Position numbers and translations under genes: made by a program
The notes under the pieces: model-generated
What the model was told of the DNA's origin: nothing
What the model saw: the letters and a program-made list of their open reading frames with translations, nothing else
Databases searched by the model: none
Source: CAVTJL01 sp963828215
GTDB lineage: Bacteria; Pseudomonadota; Alphaproteobacteria; Geminicoccales; Geminicoccaceae
DNA length: 64,000 nt
Assembly (NCBI GenBank): GCA_963828215.1
Contig: CAWHFO010000060.1
Coordinates: 434,001 to 498,000, forward strand
Direction: 5' to 3'
Part shown: in pieces, positions 18,107 to 29,494 of the stretch
Layout: the number at the start of each line of letters is the position of its first letter
Numbering within the stretch: position 1 is the first letter of the stretch

Positions 18107-18277
18107 GGGGCTCCGGGGATCAGGCGGGACGATCGGCGCCCCGGGCGGAACGGCGGGATCAAGCACGAGCGGGCCCGGCGACGCAAGCCGGGGCACGCGG
18201 GGCGCCTTCCGATGCGCCGGCGGCAGGCGGCGGGTGGTGCTCGTGATCCAGGCTTCGTTAGGAAGCTAGGTGATGTC

Positions 18278-19417
18278 ATGTCGATCGCCATGCGCCCATC
18301 GCCCTGGATCGTGCTCATGCGCCTGAAGGTCGCGCTCGCACTGCTGCGCGCGGACCCGGCCCATTGGCGCCGCATGCGCCCGTGGCTGGCGCTCAGCCTT
18401 CTCGTGCTGGCCGCCACCCTGGCGCTCACCAGCCATGCGGTCCGCTTCGCCCCGGAGGGCGGCCAGTTCCTCCGGAACCCGACGCTCGCGGCCGGACAGG
18501 ACGGCCAGCCCTTCGCCGGCTGGGAGGTGCGAGGGGCGCCCCGCCTCGTCGACGGGGCGCTGGTGCTCGAGAATGCCGATCCGAAGAAGACCGTCGGGCT
18601 GGCGCAGCAGCTGGCGGTGCCGCCGGGCGTGCGGAGCTTCTATCTCGAGGCCGTCGTAGGCTGCCGGAACGTCGTGCCCGGGCCCGACCCCGGCTGGCAG
18701 CATGCGATGGTCTATCTCGTCGGGCGCACCGCGTCGGGTGCCAAGGTCTATCCCGACCCCTACACGCTGTTCTGGGGCTGCGGGACGCGGGCGCCGCAGC
18801 GCTATGCCGACCTCTTCGCGTTCGCCGAGCCGATCCAGAGCGTCACGCTCTACGCCATGCTGATCGACACGACCGGCCAGATGACCGTGAGCGGCCTCTC
18901 CATGAGGGCGGGGCACACCTCCCCGGTCTACCGGCTGGGCTACCTGCCGCTGGCGCTCGGCTGGGTCCTGGTCATCCTCGGCGGCGGCTGGCTGCTGGTC
19001 GCGACCCTCCGGAGTCGCTGGCTCGCCGGTCTTCTCGTCGCCGCCGTCACGGGCAGCGTCGTCCTGCTGTTGATGTCTGCGGTGCCTCGCGAGGCGTTTC
19101 TCGGCCTCGTGAGCTGGCTCCTCCATCTGCGGGACGTCGACCCGGAGGCGGTGGCCGACTGGGGCCATTTCACCCTTTTCGTGATCATGAGCACCATCAC
19201 CGCCTTTGGCGCGCGGCGCGAGCGGCGCTGGCAGGCCTTTTTGATCCTCGTCTGCCTCGCGGCGCTGTTCGAGGCGGTCCAGCTCATGACGGACGACCGC
19301 TCCGCCCAGATCAGCGACTGGCTCAGGAACAGCGCCGGCGTGCTGGTCGGGATCGGCACGGGCTCGCTGCTGCGGGGCGGGCTCCGGGTCATCCGGCCGG
19401 CGGGTGCCTCGCCCTGA
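18278..19417 (+). CDS. membrane protein: signal anchor, periplasmic beta-sandwich-like domain, VanZ-like domain (copy 1)
   Basis: A 379-residue protein in three parts. A membrane anchor lies at about residues 32-50 (WLALSLLVLAATLALTSHAV). Residues about 60-205 are polar, with GQPFAGWEVRGAPRLVDGAL followed by alternating hydrophobic strands (YLEAVVGC, HAMVYLVGR, VTLYAMLI) suggesting a carbohydrate-binding-like beta sandwich outside the membrane. The C-terminal 165 residues hold about four helices and the VanZ pattern: DWGHFTLFVIM, LFEAVQLMTDDR, ISDWLRNSAGVLVG. Function is unknown. It lies divergent from coxD, and a similar gene follows directly. The ATG at 18278 has GGAAGCTAGG upstream. Confidence 0.75.
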   Translation: MSIAMRPSPWIVLMRLKVALALLRADPAHWRRMRPWLALSLLVLAATLALTSHAVRFAPEGGQFLRNPTLAAGQDGQPFAGWEVRGAPRLVDGALVLENADPKKTVGLAQQLAVPPGVRSFYLEAVVGCRNVVPGPDPGWQHAMVYLVGRTASGAKVYPDPYTLFWGCGTRAPQRYADLFAFAEPIQSVTLYAMLIDTTGQMTVSGLSMRAGHTSPVYRLGYLPLALGWVLVILGGGWLLVATLRSRWLAGLLVAAVTGSVVLLLMSAVPREAFLGLVSWLLHLRDVDPEAVADWGHFTLFVIMSTITAFGARRERRWQAFLILVCLAALFEAVQLMTDDRSAQISDWLRNSAGVLVGIGTGSLLRGGLRVIRPAGASP

Positions 19418-19473
19418 GGGGCGCGCCGGGCGCTGCGAGCGTCGCGGTCGGCTGGTCCTGGCCGGTCGCGGCA

Positions 19474-20506
19474 GTGCTGCTCGCGGTGGTCACCATCGCC
19501 CTCTTCACCTGGCCGGACCACTATGTCAGGCTCGGCGGGGAGCGTCTGGTCGACGGCACGTTCGCCGGGTCGGGCGAAGGGGCGCCGGTCGGCTGGGAGG
19601 TCGATCGGCCGGATCAGGTCCGGGTCGAGAACGGCGTCCTGGTGCTCGAGGGGACGCCCGGCGCATCCGAGCGTCAGCGTCCGCCAGACGGTGCCGATCC
19701 GGGGCGGCGAGATCGCCTGGCGGCTGGTGGTCGAGATGCGCACGATCGGCGTGGCGGCGGGGCCCGAGAGCTGGCAGCGGGCTCGCGCCTATCTGCTCGG
19801 GCGGCAGGCGGATGGCGCCTACCTCGCGGATCCCCAGGGGGACCTCGTGCGTGTCTCCGGAACGACCGGCTGGGCCAGCTATGCCGGCACGGTGCCGTCG
19901 CCCGGCGAGGCGACCGAGGCGACGGTCATCATTCGCCTGCACCGGACGCCCGGCGTGGTCGAGGTGCGCCGGGTCAGCCTCGTGGGCCTCGGCCTGTCGC
20001 CGCCCTTCAAGGTGCTGGCGGCGGTGATGTCCCTCTGCTGGACGGCGGTGATCCTCTGGGGCGGCGTGCTCCTGGCGCGGCGGGCCGACAGCCGGCCGCT
20101 GTTCGGCGGCCTCGCCGTCGCCGGTGTCATCGGGCTCGTGCTGTTCGTGGCACCGCACGTCGTCCGCGACCTGGTCATCGGCTGGTCGGCGCAGGCGCTC
20201 GACGGGCTCCTGCCGCGCGAGCTCGTCGCGAAGCTCGGCCACTTCCTGATCTTCGCGGTCGTCGCCAGCCTGCTGCGGCTCTCGACCCCGCGCAGCCCGC
20301 CGGCGCTCCAGCTGGGCATCCTCGTCCTCGCCTCCGGCATCGGCGAGGTGCTGCAGTTCCTCTCGGTCGGGCGGACCCCGTCGCTGCATGACTGGGCCAT
20401 CAACGTCGCCGGCTCCGGGACCGGCTTCGCGATCACCTGGCTCCTCTGCCGGCTGGCCCGGAGTCGGCGCCGCCGGATCGCACGCGTGGCCGCGACGGTG
20501 CCCTGA
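19474..20506 (+). CDS. membrane protein: beta-sandwich-like domain plus VanZ-like domain (copy 2), one frame break, start uncertain
   Basis: A second protein with the same plan as its upstream neighbour: a membrane helix (VLLAVVTIALFTWP), a polar segment with GAPVGWEVDRPDQVRVENGV and RARAYLLGRQADGAYL, then helices and a VanZ pattern (KLGHFLIFAVVASLL, GEVLQFLSVGRTPSLHDWAI, NVAGSGTGFAITW). The two halves are in different frames, joined near 19660-19675. No ATG precedes the first helix. Candidates are a GTG at 19474 or a CTG at 19414 overlapping the stop of copy 1. The pair probably arose by tandem duplication and is co-transcribed; the role is unknown. Confidence 0.65.
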
Positions 20507-20513
20507 GACGGAG

Positions 20514-20534
20514 AAGGGGGCTCCTGGCCCCCTT
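20514..20534. terminator. bidirectional hairpin between VanZ copy 2 and coxM
   Basis: A perfect eight-base stem AAGGGGGC / GCCCCCTT with a five-base loop sits seven bases after the VanZ copy 2 stop and 30 bases from the coxM stop. The AA/TT ends give short A and T runs on both strands, so it could terminate both convergent units. Confidence 0.5.
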
Positions 20535-20563
20535 CCCGCGCGATGCCGTCCGGGCGGGTCGGC

Positions 20564-21358
20564 TCAGCCGGCCGCCTCCACCGCCCGCTTGGCCATCACC
20601 TTGACGAGGTGGGCGCGGTAGTCGGCGCTGGCGTGGATGTCGCTGTTCAGGCCGTCGGCCGGGATCGAGACGCCGTCGACGGCGCCCGCCGACAGGCCGG
20701 AGGCCAGCGCCTGCTCCAGCTCCTTGGAGCGGAACGCGCACGGGGCGGCACCGGTCACGGCGACCCGCACGCCGCCCGCGCCCTTGGCGACGAACACGCC
20801 CACGATGGCGTAGCGGCTGGCCGGGTTGCGGAACTTGGCGTAGGCGGCCTTCTCGGGCTTCGGGAAGTGGACGGCGGTGACGATCTCGCCCTCGGCCAGC
20901 GCCGTCTCGAACATGCCGGTGAAGAAGTCGTCGGCCTTGATCTCGCGCTTGTTGGTGCGGACCGTGGCGCCGAGCGCCAGCAGGGCGCCCGGATAGTCGG
21001 CGGCAGGATCGTTGTTGCTGATCGAGCCGCCGATGGTGCCGCGATTGCGGACCTGCGGGTCGCCGATCATGTCGGCCAGCTGGGCGAGGGCCGGGATGAC
21101 GCGCTTGACGACGGCCGACGCCGCGACCTCGCCGTGCCTGGTCATGGCCCCGATGGTCAGGCCGCCGGCCTCCTCCTTGATGCCCTTGAGCTCGGCGATG
21201 CCGCCGAGGTCGACCACGGCGCTCGGCTGGGCCAGGCGCTGCTTCAGGGTCGGGATGTAGGTCTGGCCGCCGGCCATCAGCTTCGCGTCGGCGTTGCCGG
21301 CCAGAAGCTTCGCCGCCTCGGCGAGCGAGGCGGGCTTGTGATACTCGAAGTCGTACAT
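20564..21358 (-). CDS. coxM: CoxM-type FAD-binding subunit of Mo-hydroxylase
   Basis: A 264-residue FAD-binding PCMH-type subunit: ADAKLMAGGQTYIPTLKQRL (AGGQ, FAD contact), RGTIGGSISNNDPAADYPGA (TIGGS, FAD pyrophosphate loop) and a C-terminal DIHASADYRAHLVKVM typical of CoxM. It passes electrons from the [2Fe-2S] clusters of CoxS to an acceptor. It lies 14 bp downstream of coxL on the minus strand. The gene order S-L-M differs from the classical M-S-L order of form I CO dehydrogenase operons and is often seen with form II. Confidence 0.92.
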   Translation of the reverse strand: MYDFEYHKPASLAEAAKLLAGNADAKLMAGGQTYIPTLKQRLAQPSAVVDLGGIAELKGIKEEAGGLTIGAMTRHGEVAASAVVKRVIPALAQLADMIGDPQVRNRGTIGGSISNNDPAADYPGALLALGATVRTNKREIKADDFFTGMFETALAEGEIVTAVHFPKPEKAAYAKFRNPASRYAIVGVFVAKGAGGVRVAVTGAAPCAFRSKELEQALASGLSAGAVDGVSIPADGLNSDIHASADYRAHLVKVMAKRAVEAAG

Positions 21359-21372
21359 CGCTCTGCCTTCCC

Positions 21373-23744
<2,372 letters not shown>

Positions 23745-23764
23745 GTTCAGGCCTCCCTGGTTCC

Positions 23765-24247
<483 letters not shown>

Positions 24248-24381
24248 GGTACAGCACCTCCCAGCGCCAGCGGCTGATCCCGGCCTCGCCGTGCCCCGGC
24301 GAGCCCTCGACTTGCAGCGCGACGCGTCAATTCCGACGTCGCGAGAACCTAGGTGAGGGCCGACACCCCGTCAACGCGAGC

Positions 24382-24400
24382 CCGGGGCCGCCGGCCCCGG
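24382..24400 (-). terminator. hairpin after coxG
   Basis: CCGGGGCC and GGCCCCGG form a perfect eight-base stem with a three-base loop, 11 bp downstream of the coxG stop. There is no T-run, so read-through into coxS is possible; it may instead attenuate. Confidence 0.4.
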
Positions 24401-24411
24401 CCATCCGTGTG

Positions 24412-25170
24412 TCAGGCGCAGGCCCGCAGCAGGCCGAACAGGACGACGATGAGGACCACGATCGTCCCGACCCACACCAGCGGGTTCTGGGACAGGCCGC
24501 CCCGCCCGGCCGATGGCGGGGGCTGGGACGGCCGTGGGGGCTGTGCCGCCCCGGCCATGATGCCCGGAGGGATGACCGCCTCGGGCGGTGGCGCCGGCAT
24601 CCCGGACGATGGCACGGACAGCGGCATCTCAGCGGCGACTGCTCCCACCGCGTCCGGGGCTGCCGGCGTCTCGGCCGCCACCGTCGGCTCGAGCTCGGGT
24701 GCCACGGGCGCTGCGACCGGGATTGCCGCTCCGCCCACGATCTCGGAAAAGCGCCCGAAGAAGTCGTCGGCCATCTTCTTGGAGGTGCCCTGGACGAGGC
24801 GGGAGCCGATCTGGGCCAGCTTGCCGCCGACGTCGGCCTTGGCCTCGTAGCGGAGGAGCGTGATGCCGCCTTCTTCCTCGGTGAGGCGCACGGTGGCGCC
24901 GCCCTTGGCGAAGCCTGCCGCACCCCCCTTGCCTTCGCCGCTGATGGTGTAGCTCTCCGGCGGGTTGAGGTCGCCCAGTGTCACCTTGCCCTGGAACCTG
25001 GCGCTCACCGGCCCGACCTTGGCGCGCACCGTCGCCTCGAGCTCGGTGTCCGAGACCTTGTCGAGCGTCTCGCAGCCCGGGATCGCCTGCTTCAGGATCG
25101 CCGGATCGTTGAGCGCCTCCCAGACCCGCTGGCGGGGTGCTGGGATGCGGTACTCGCCCGTCATGTCCAT
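24412..25170 (-). CDS. coxG: CoxG-type SRPBCC protein with C-terminal membrane anchor
   Basis: A 252-residue protein. Residues about 1-150 are a START/SRPBCC domain of the CoxG type (TGEYRIPAPRQRVWEALNDP; ILKQAIPGCETLDKV; YEAKADVGGKLAQIGSRLVQ). A Pro/Ala-rich linker of about 75 residues follows, then one membrane helix at the very C-terminus (VWVGTIVVLIVVLFGLLRAC). CoxG proteins recruit aerobic CO dehydrogenase to the membrane and are linked to quinone transfer. The ATG at 25170 precedes the first conserved block; the frame opens further upstream without similarity. It reads towards coxS-L-M, probably as the first gene of that unit. Confidence 0.9.
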   Translation of the reverse strand: MDMTGEYRIPAPRQRVWEALNDPAILKQAIPGCETLDKVSDTELEATVRAKVGPVSARFQGKVTLGDLNPPESYTISGEGKGGAAGFAKGGATVRLTEEEGGITLLRYEAKADVGGKLAQIGSRLVQGTSKKMADDFFGRFSEIVGGAAIPVAAPVAPELEPTVAAETPAAPDAVGAVAAEMPLSVPSSGMPAPPPEAVIPPGIMAGAAQPPRPSQPPPSAGRGGLSQNPLVWVGTIVVLIVVLFGLLRACA

Positions 25171-25343
25171 GAGGTGTCTCCCCGCTCGTTGAGCAACCGG
25201 CCTCGGGTTCCAGTCTCCCGCCGTTTCCCGGCCTCTACACGCTGCGGCGGCGACCGGCAAGGACGGCATGGCCGCGCCCGTGGACAGCCGGGGCCGGGTG
25301 GCGGATAACCGGATCGGCCGCGCGTCGGCAAAGGAGAACAGCC

Positions 25344-26102
25344 ATCGTCAAGGCCCATCTGATCGACATGGACGGCGTCCTGGTGCATGGCCGGCGCCCG
25401 ATTCCGGGGGCGGGAGCCTTCATCGAGCGGCTGCGTGCCGCGGGAGCGCCCTTCCTGCTGCTCACCAACAATTCGCGCCTGACGCCCCGGGACCACGCGA
25501 CGCGCCTCAACGAGGTCGGCATCGACATCCGGGAGAACGAGATCTTCACGGCGGCGCTCGCCACGGCCCGCTTCCTCCGCCAGCAGCGCCGGGGCGCCTC
25601 GGTCTTCGCCATCGGGGAGCCCGGCCTTTTCCGGGCGCTCGAGGAGTTCGGGCTCCGTCGGGTGGACAAGGCCCCCGACTATGTCGTGCTGGGCGAGACC
25701 GATACCCTGAGCTTCGAGGCGCTGACCCAGGCCGTCCGCATGGTGATGGCCGGCGCCCGGTTCATCGCGACCAACCCCGACGTCAACGGCCCGACCGAGA
25801 CCGGCATCGTGCCCGGCTGCGGCGCCTTCGCCCAGACGATCGCCGCGGCCGCCGGCGTCAAGCCCTACTTCGTCGGCAAGCCCAACCCCCTGATGATGCG
25901 GGAGGCGCTGGATCAGCTGGGGGTCCGTGCGGCGGACGCGGTGATGGTCGGCGACCGGATGGATACGGACATCGTGGGCGGCACCGAGGCCGGCATGGAG
26001 ACGACGCTCGTCCTGACGGGGGTCACCCGCGAGGACCAGGTCGAGCGCTGGCCCTACCGGCCGACGCGGGTCCTGGCCTCGGTGGCCGAGATCGTGCCGT
26101 GA
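25344..26102 (+). CDS. HAD-IIA family phosphatase (NagD-like), apparently with an ATC start
   Basis: A phosphatase of about 252 residues with all HAD motifs: motif I HLIDMDGVLVHG, motif II LLLTNNSR, a C2A cap, motif III GKPNPLMM and motif IV MVGDRMDTDIVGGTEAGM. The first ATG in frame (25368) falls between the two Asp of motif I and would delete the nucleophile. Upstream in frame there is no ATG, GTG or TTG, but AGGAG at 25332-25336 sits seven bases before an ATC (25344), giving M-V-K-A-H-L-I-D. I therefore propose an ATC start, or a base error at that codon. The stop overlaps the lactonase GTG by four bases. Confidence 0.82.
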   Translation: MVKAHLIDMDGVLVHGRRPIPGAGAFIERLRAAGAPFLLLTNNSRLTPRDHATRLNEVGIDIRENEIFTAALATARFLRQQRRGASVFAIGEPGLFRALEEFGLRRVDKAPDYVVLGETDTLSFEALTQAVRMVMAGARFIATNPDVNGPTETGIVPGCGAFAQTIAAAAGVKPYFVGKPNPLMMREALDQLGVRAADAVMVGDRMDTDIVGGTEAGMETTLVLTGVTREDQVERWPYRPTRVLASVAEIVP

Positions 26103-27148
26103 GCGCGCCCTCGCCCGCAGGCCCTGCCACCGTCGCCTATGTCGGCCACGGCGAGGACAGCGACATCCACGTTCTCGGGCTCGACCCGGCGACCGGTGAC
26201 CTCCGCGCCGTGCAGCAGGTGACGGTGCCGGGCATCGTCAAGGGCGGCAGCTCCATGCCGCTGGCAGTGAGCCCGGATCGGCGCTTTCTCTATGCCGGGC
26301 TCAGGGGCGAGCCGCTCGTGGTCGCGACCCTGGGAATCGACGCGCTGACCGGGAGGCTCTCCTATCTCGGGTCCGCGCCCCTGGCCGACAGCATGGCCTC
26401 CATCGCGACCGACCGCAGCGGCCGGTTCCTGTTCAGCGCCTCCTATGGCGGCAACAAGATCGCCGTCAACCCGATCGGCCCGCAGGGCCTCGTCGGCCCG
26501 CCGCAGCAGGTCGTCCCGACCGAGCCCAAGGCCCATGCCATCATCCCCGACCCCGCCAACCGCTTCGTGCTCGCGACCAGCCTCGGCGGCGACATCGTCA
26601 TCCAAAGCCGCCTCGATCCGGCGACCGGCACGCTCTCGCCCGGCACGCCACCCTCGACCCGGGTCCAGGCCGGCGCCGGCCCGCGGCACTTGGTCTTCGA
26701 TCCGAGCGGCCGACACCTTTATGTGATCGGCGAGCTGGACGGCTCGATCACCGTCTTCGACTACGACGCCGCGACCGGCGGGCTGAGCTCGAAGCAGGTC
26801 GCGAGCGTGCTGCCCCCGGGCTTTTCCGGCACGCCCTCGGCCGCGGACATCCACCTCACGCCGGACGGCCGCTTTCTCTACGGCACGGAGCGCACCACCT
26901 CGACGCTGCGCGCCTTCGCGGTCGAGCCGGCGGGCGGGACCCTGACGCCCGTCGCCAGCTACCCGACCGAGGAAAAGCCGCGCGGCTTCGCCATCGACCC
27001 CGCCGGCCGCCATCTTCTGGCGGTGGGCCAGCTCTCCGACCACCTGACCTGCTACCGGATCGACCCGAGGAGCGGCGAGCTGGCCGAGGCCGCCGGCATC
27101 GGAGTCGGCCGGAACCCCAACTGGGTCGAGATCGTCAGCCTGCCCTGA
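26099..27148 (+). CDS. lactonase family beta-propeller (6-phosphogluconolactonase, YbhE type)
   Basis: A 349-residue seven-bladed-propeller protein of the lactonase (YbhE/Pgl) family. Repeated blade motifs are visible: LAVSPDRRFLYAGL, IATDRSGRFLFSASYGGN, LVFDPSGRHLYVIGE, IHLTPDGRFLYGTERT and FAIDPAGRHLLAVGQLS, ending in GRNPNWVEIV. Family members hydrolyse 6-phosphogluconolactone; a different lactone substrate is possible. Start is GTG at 26099, coupled to the HAD gene by a GTGA overlap, so both form a two-gene operon. Its stop is only four bases from the end of the convergent E1-like gene. Confidence 0.88.
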   Translation: MSAPSPAGPATVAYVGHGEDSDIHVLGLDPATGDLRAVQQVTVPGIVKGGSSMPLAVSPDRRFLYAGLRGEPLVVATLGIDALTGRLSYLGSAPLADSMASIATDRSGRFLFSASYGGNKIAVNPIGPQGLVGPPQQVVPTEPKAHAIIPDPANRFVLATSLGGDIVIQSRLDPATGTLSPGTPPSTRVQAGAGPRHLVFDPSGRHLYVIGELDGSITVFDYDAATGGLSSKQVASVLPPGFSGTPSAADIHLTPDGRFLYGTERTTSTLRAFAVEPAGGTLTPVASYPTEEKPRGFAIDPAGRHLLAVGQLSDHLTCYRIDPRSGELAEAAGIGVGRNPNWVEIVSLP

Positions 27149-27151
27149 CCC

Positions 27152-29482
27152 TCACCGCCCGAGGCAGGCGGCGGCGCAGGCGTCGAGGATCGCGTCGGTG
27201 TCGATGCGGTGGAGGGCGTAGAGGTCGGGGATGTCGGCCGACTGGCCGAAGCGGTCGACGCCCAGCGGCCGCACGCGCTGACCGCGCACCGCGCCCAGCC
27301 AGGAAAGGGTCGCCGGGTGGCCGTCGAGCACGGTCACGAGCGCCGCGTCCGGGGCCAGCGATGCCAGCAGCCCGGCCGCGTGGCTCCGGGCTCCGTTGAG
27401 GCGCCAGTCGGCGTGGAGCCGGTCGGCCGAGGTGACGGCCAGGAGGCCCGCCTCGGGGATGTCCTCGAGCAGCGCCTCGTGGGCCGCCAGCGCCTCGGGC
27501 GCCACGGCGCCGGCGAAGGCGAGGGCGAGGCTGCAGCCGGGAGCGGGGCGGCGCAGCCAGTAGGCGCCACGCAGGATCTCGGCCTCGAGCCGGGCCGTCA
27601 TCTCCCGCTCGGGCTGGGCCAAGACCCGCGTCGAGAGGCGCAGATAGACCGAGCCGCCTTCCGGGTCCTGGAGGTGGGCGAAGGCCCAGCGCATGGTCAC
27701 CGCGACCTCGTCGGCGAAGGTCGGCTCGAAGCTCGTGAGGCCGGGCTGGGACATGCCGATCAGCGGCGCATTGATCGACTGATGGGCGCCGCCCTCGGGC
27801 GCCAGCGTGATCCCCGAGGGCGTCGCCACCAGGAGAAAGCGGGCGTCCTGGTAGCAGGCATAGGTCAGCGCATCGAGGCCGCGGGCGATGAAGGGATCGT
27901 AGAGCGTGCCCACCGGCAGCAGCCGCGCGCCGAACAGGTCGCCGGCGAGGCCGAGGCTGGCGAGAACGAGAAAAAGATTGTTCTCGGCGATGCCGAGCTC
28001 GAGATGCTGGCCGGTGCGGCTCTGCCGCCAGATCGTGGGCGAGGTCACCTGCTCGGCGCGGAAGACGTCCTCGTGGTCGAGCCGGTTGAAGACGGCGCGC
28101 CGGCTGACCCAGCCGCCGAGATTGGTCGAGACGGTGACGTCGGGCGAGGTCGTGACGATCCGCTCGGCCAGCGGGAGGTCGCTCTTGCCGAGCTCGCCCA
28201 TGATCCGCCCGAAGGTCTCCTGGGTCGAGGCCTGGGCGACCTTCCTCCCGGCCGACAGGGCCGCCGGAACGGGCACGGTCTCCGGCCGGAAGCGCTCGGT
28301 GCGGGTCCTGTAGGGCACGCGCTCGATGAACCGCTCGAGCGTCTCGATGCCGAGATCGAGGCCCGCCACCTTCGACCATTCCTGGCCCTCGGCGATGCCG
28401 TGGGCGGCGCGGAAGGTCGCCATCTGCTCGACGTTCATGAGGCCGGCGTGATTGTCCTTGTGGCCGGCGAAGGGCAGGCCCCAGCCCTTGACCGTGTACG
28501 CGATGAAGCAGTGCGGGCGGTCGTCCCGGACGCCCCGGAAGGCCTCGAGCACGGCCTGGATGTCGTGGCCGCCGAGATTGGTCATGAGCTGGGCCAGGGA
28601 CGCGTCGTCGTGGCTCTCCAGGATCTCCCGGATCGCCGCGTTGCGGCCGAGGTCGCTCTCGAGATGCGCCCGCCAGGCGGCACCGCCCTTGAAGGTGAGG
28701 GCGGCGTAGAGGTCGTTCGGGCAGGCGTCGATCCAGTCCCTGAGCGCCTCGCCGCCCGGCCGGGCGAAGGCCGCCTGCAGTTTCTTTCCGTATTTGATCG
28801 TGACGACGGTCCAGCCCACCGCGCCGAAGAACTGCTCGATCTTGGCGAACAGCTTCTCGGGCACGACCCGGTCGAGGCTCTGGCGATTGTAGTCGATGAC
28901 CCACCAGAGATTGCGGACGTCGTATTTCCAGCCCTCGAGCAGGGCCTCGTAGATGTTGCCCTCGTCGAGCTCGGCGTCGCCGACGATGGCGATCATGCGG
29001 CCTTCGGGGCTCTCCTCGGGCACCAGCCCCCTGGCGCGGACGAGGTCCTGGGTCAGCGAGGCGAAGAGCGTCATGGCGGCGCCGAGGCCGACCGAGCCGG
29101 TCGAGAAGTCGACGCCGGTCGCATCCTTGGTGCGCGACGGGTAGGACTGGGCGCCGCCGAGCGCCCGGAATCGCTCCAGCCGCTCGCGCGTCTGGCGGCC
29201 GAGCAGATACATGGCGGCGTGGTAGATCGGGCTCGCGTGCGGCTTGACCGCGATCCGGTCGCCCGGCCGCATCACGTCGAAGAAGAGGGCCGTGAGGATG
29301 GTGGCGACGGAGGCGCAGGAGGCCTGGTGGCCGCCCACCTTGAGCTTGTCCCGCGAGGGGCGGAGATGATTGGCGTTGTGGATGGTCCAGCAGGCGAGCC
29401 ACAGGAGCTTGCGCTCGATCGCCTCGAGCATGGCCAGCCGATCCTGCGCCGCGACCGACGTCCGCTGCAGGGTCTCCGCCAT
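27152..29482 (-). CDS. mdeB: MdeB-like 2-oxobutyrate dehydrogenase E1 (transketolase family)
   Basis: A 776-residue thiamine-diphosphate enzyme resembling the homodimeric AceE type of 2-oxo acid dehydrogenase E1: GGHQASCASVATILTALFF, KPHASPIYHAAMYLLGRQ, the TPP motif IVGDAELDEGNIYEALLEGW ending in DYNRQSLD, and HLELGIAENNLFLVLASLGL with the conserved Glu. Its position 12 bp after a methionine gamma-lyase gene and near an Lrp regulator matches the mdeRAB arrangement of Pseudomonas putida, in which MdeB acts on the 2-oxobutyrate made by the lyase. Substrate assignment is by context. No E2/E3 genes are nearby. Confidence 0.8.
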   Translation of the reverse strand: MAETLQRTSVAAQDRLAMLEAIERKLLWLACWTIHNANHLRPSRDKLKVGGHQASCASVATILTALFFDVMRPGDRIAVKPHASPIYHAAMYLLGRQTRERLERFRALGGAQSYPSRTKDATGVDFSTGSVGLGAAMTLFASLTQDLVRARGLVPEESPEGRMIAIVGDAELDEGNIYEALLEGWKYDVRNLWWVIDYNRQSLDRVVPEKLFAKIEQFFGAVGWTVVTIKYGKKLQAAFARPGGEALRDWIDACPNDLYAALTFKGGAAWRAHLESDLGRNAAIREILESHDDASLAQLMTNLGGHDIQAVLEAFRGVRDDRPHCFIAYTVKGWGLPFAGHKDNHAGLMNVEQMATFRAAHGIAEGQEWSKVAGLDLGIETLERFIERVPYRTRTERFRPETVPVPAALSAGRKVAQASTQETFGRIMGELGKSDLPLAERIVTTSPDVTVSTNLGGWVSRRAVFNRLDHEDVFRAEQVTSPTIWRQSRTGQHLELGIAENNLFLVLASLGLAGDLFGARLLPVGTLYDPFIARGLDALTYACYQDARFLLVATPSGITLAPEGGAHQSINAPLIGMSQPGLTSFEPTFADEVAVTMRWAFAHLQDPEGGSVYLRLSTRVLAQPEREMTARLEAEILRGAYWLRRPAPGCSLALAFAGAVAPEALAAHEALLEDIPEAGLLAVTSADRLHADWRLNGARSHAAGLLASLAPDAALVTVLDGHPATLSWLGAVRGQRVRPLGVDRFGQSADIPDLYALHRIDTDAILDACAAACLGR

Positions 29483-29494
29483 CGACGCCTCCCT

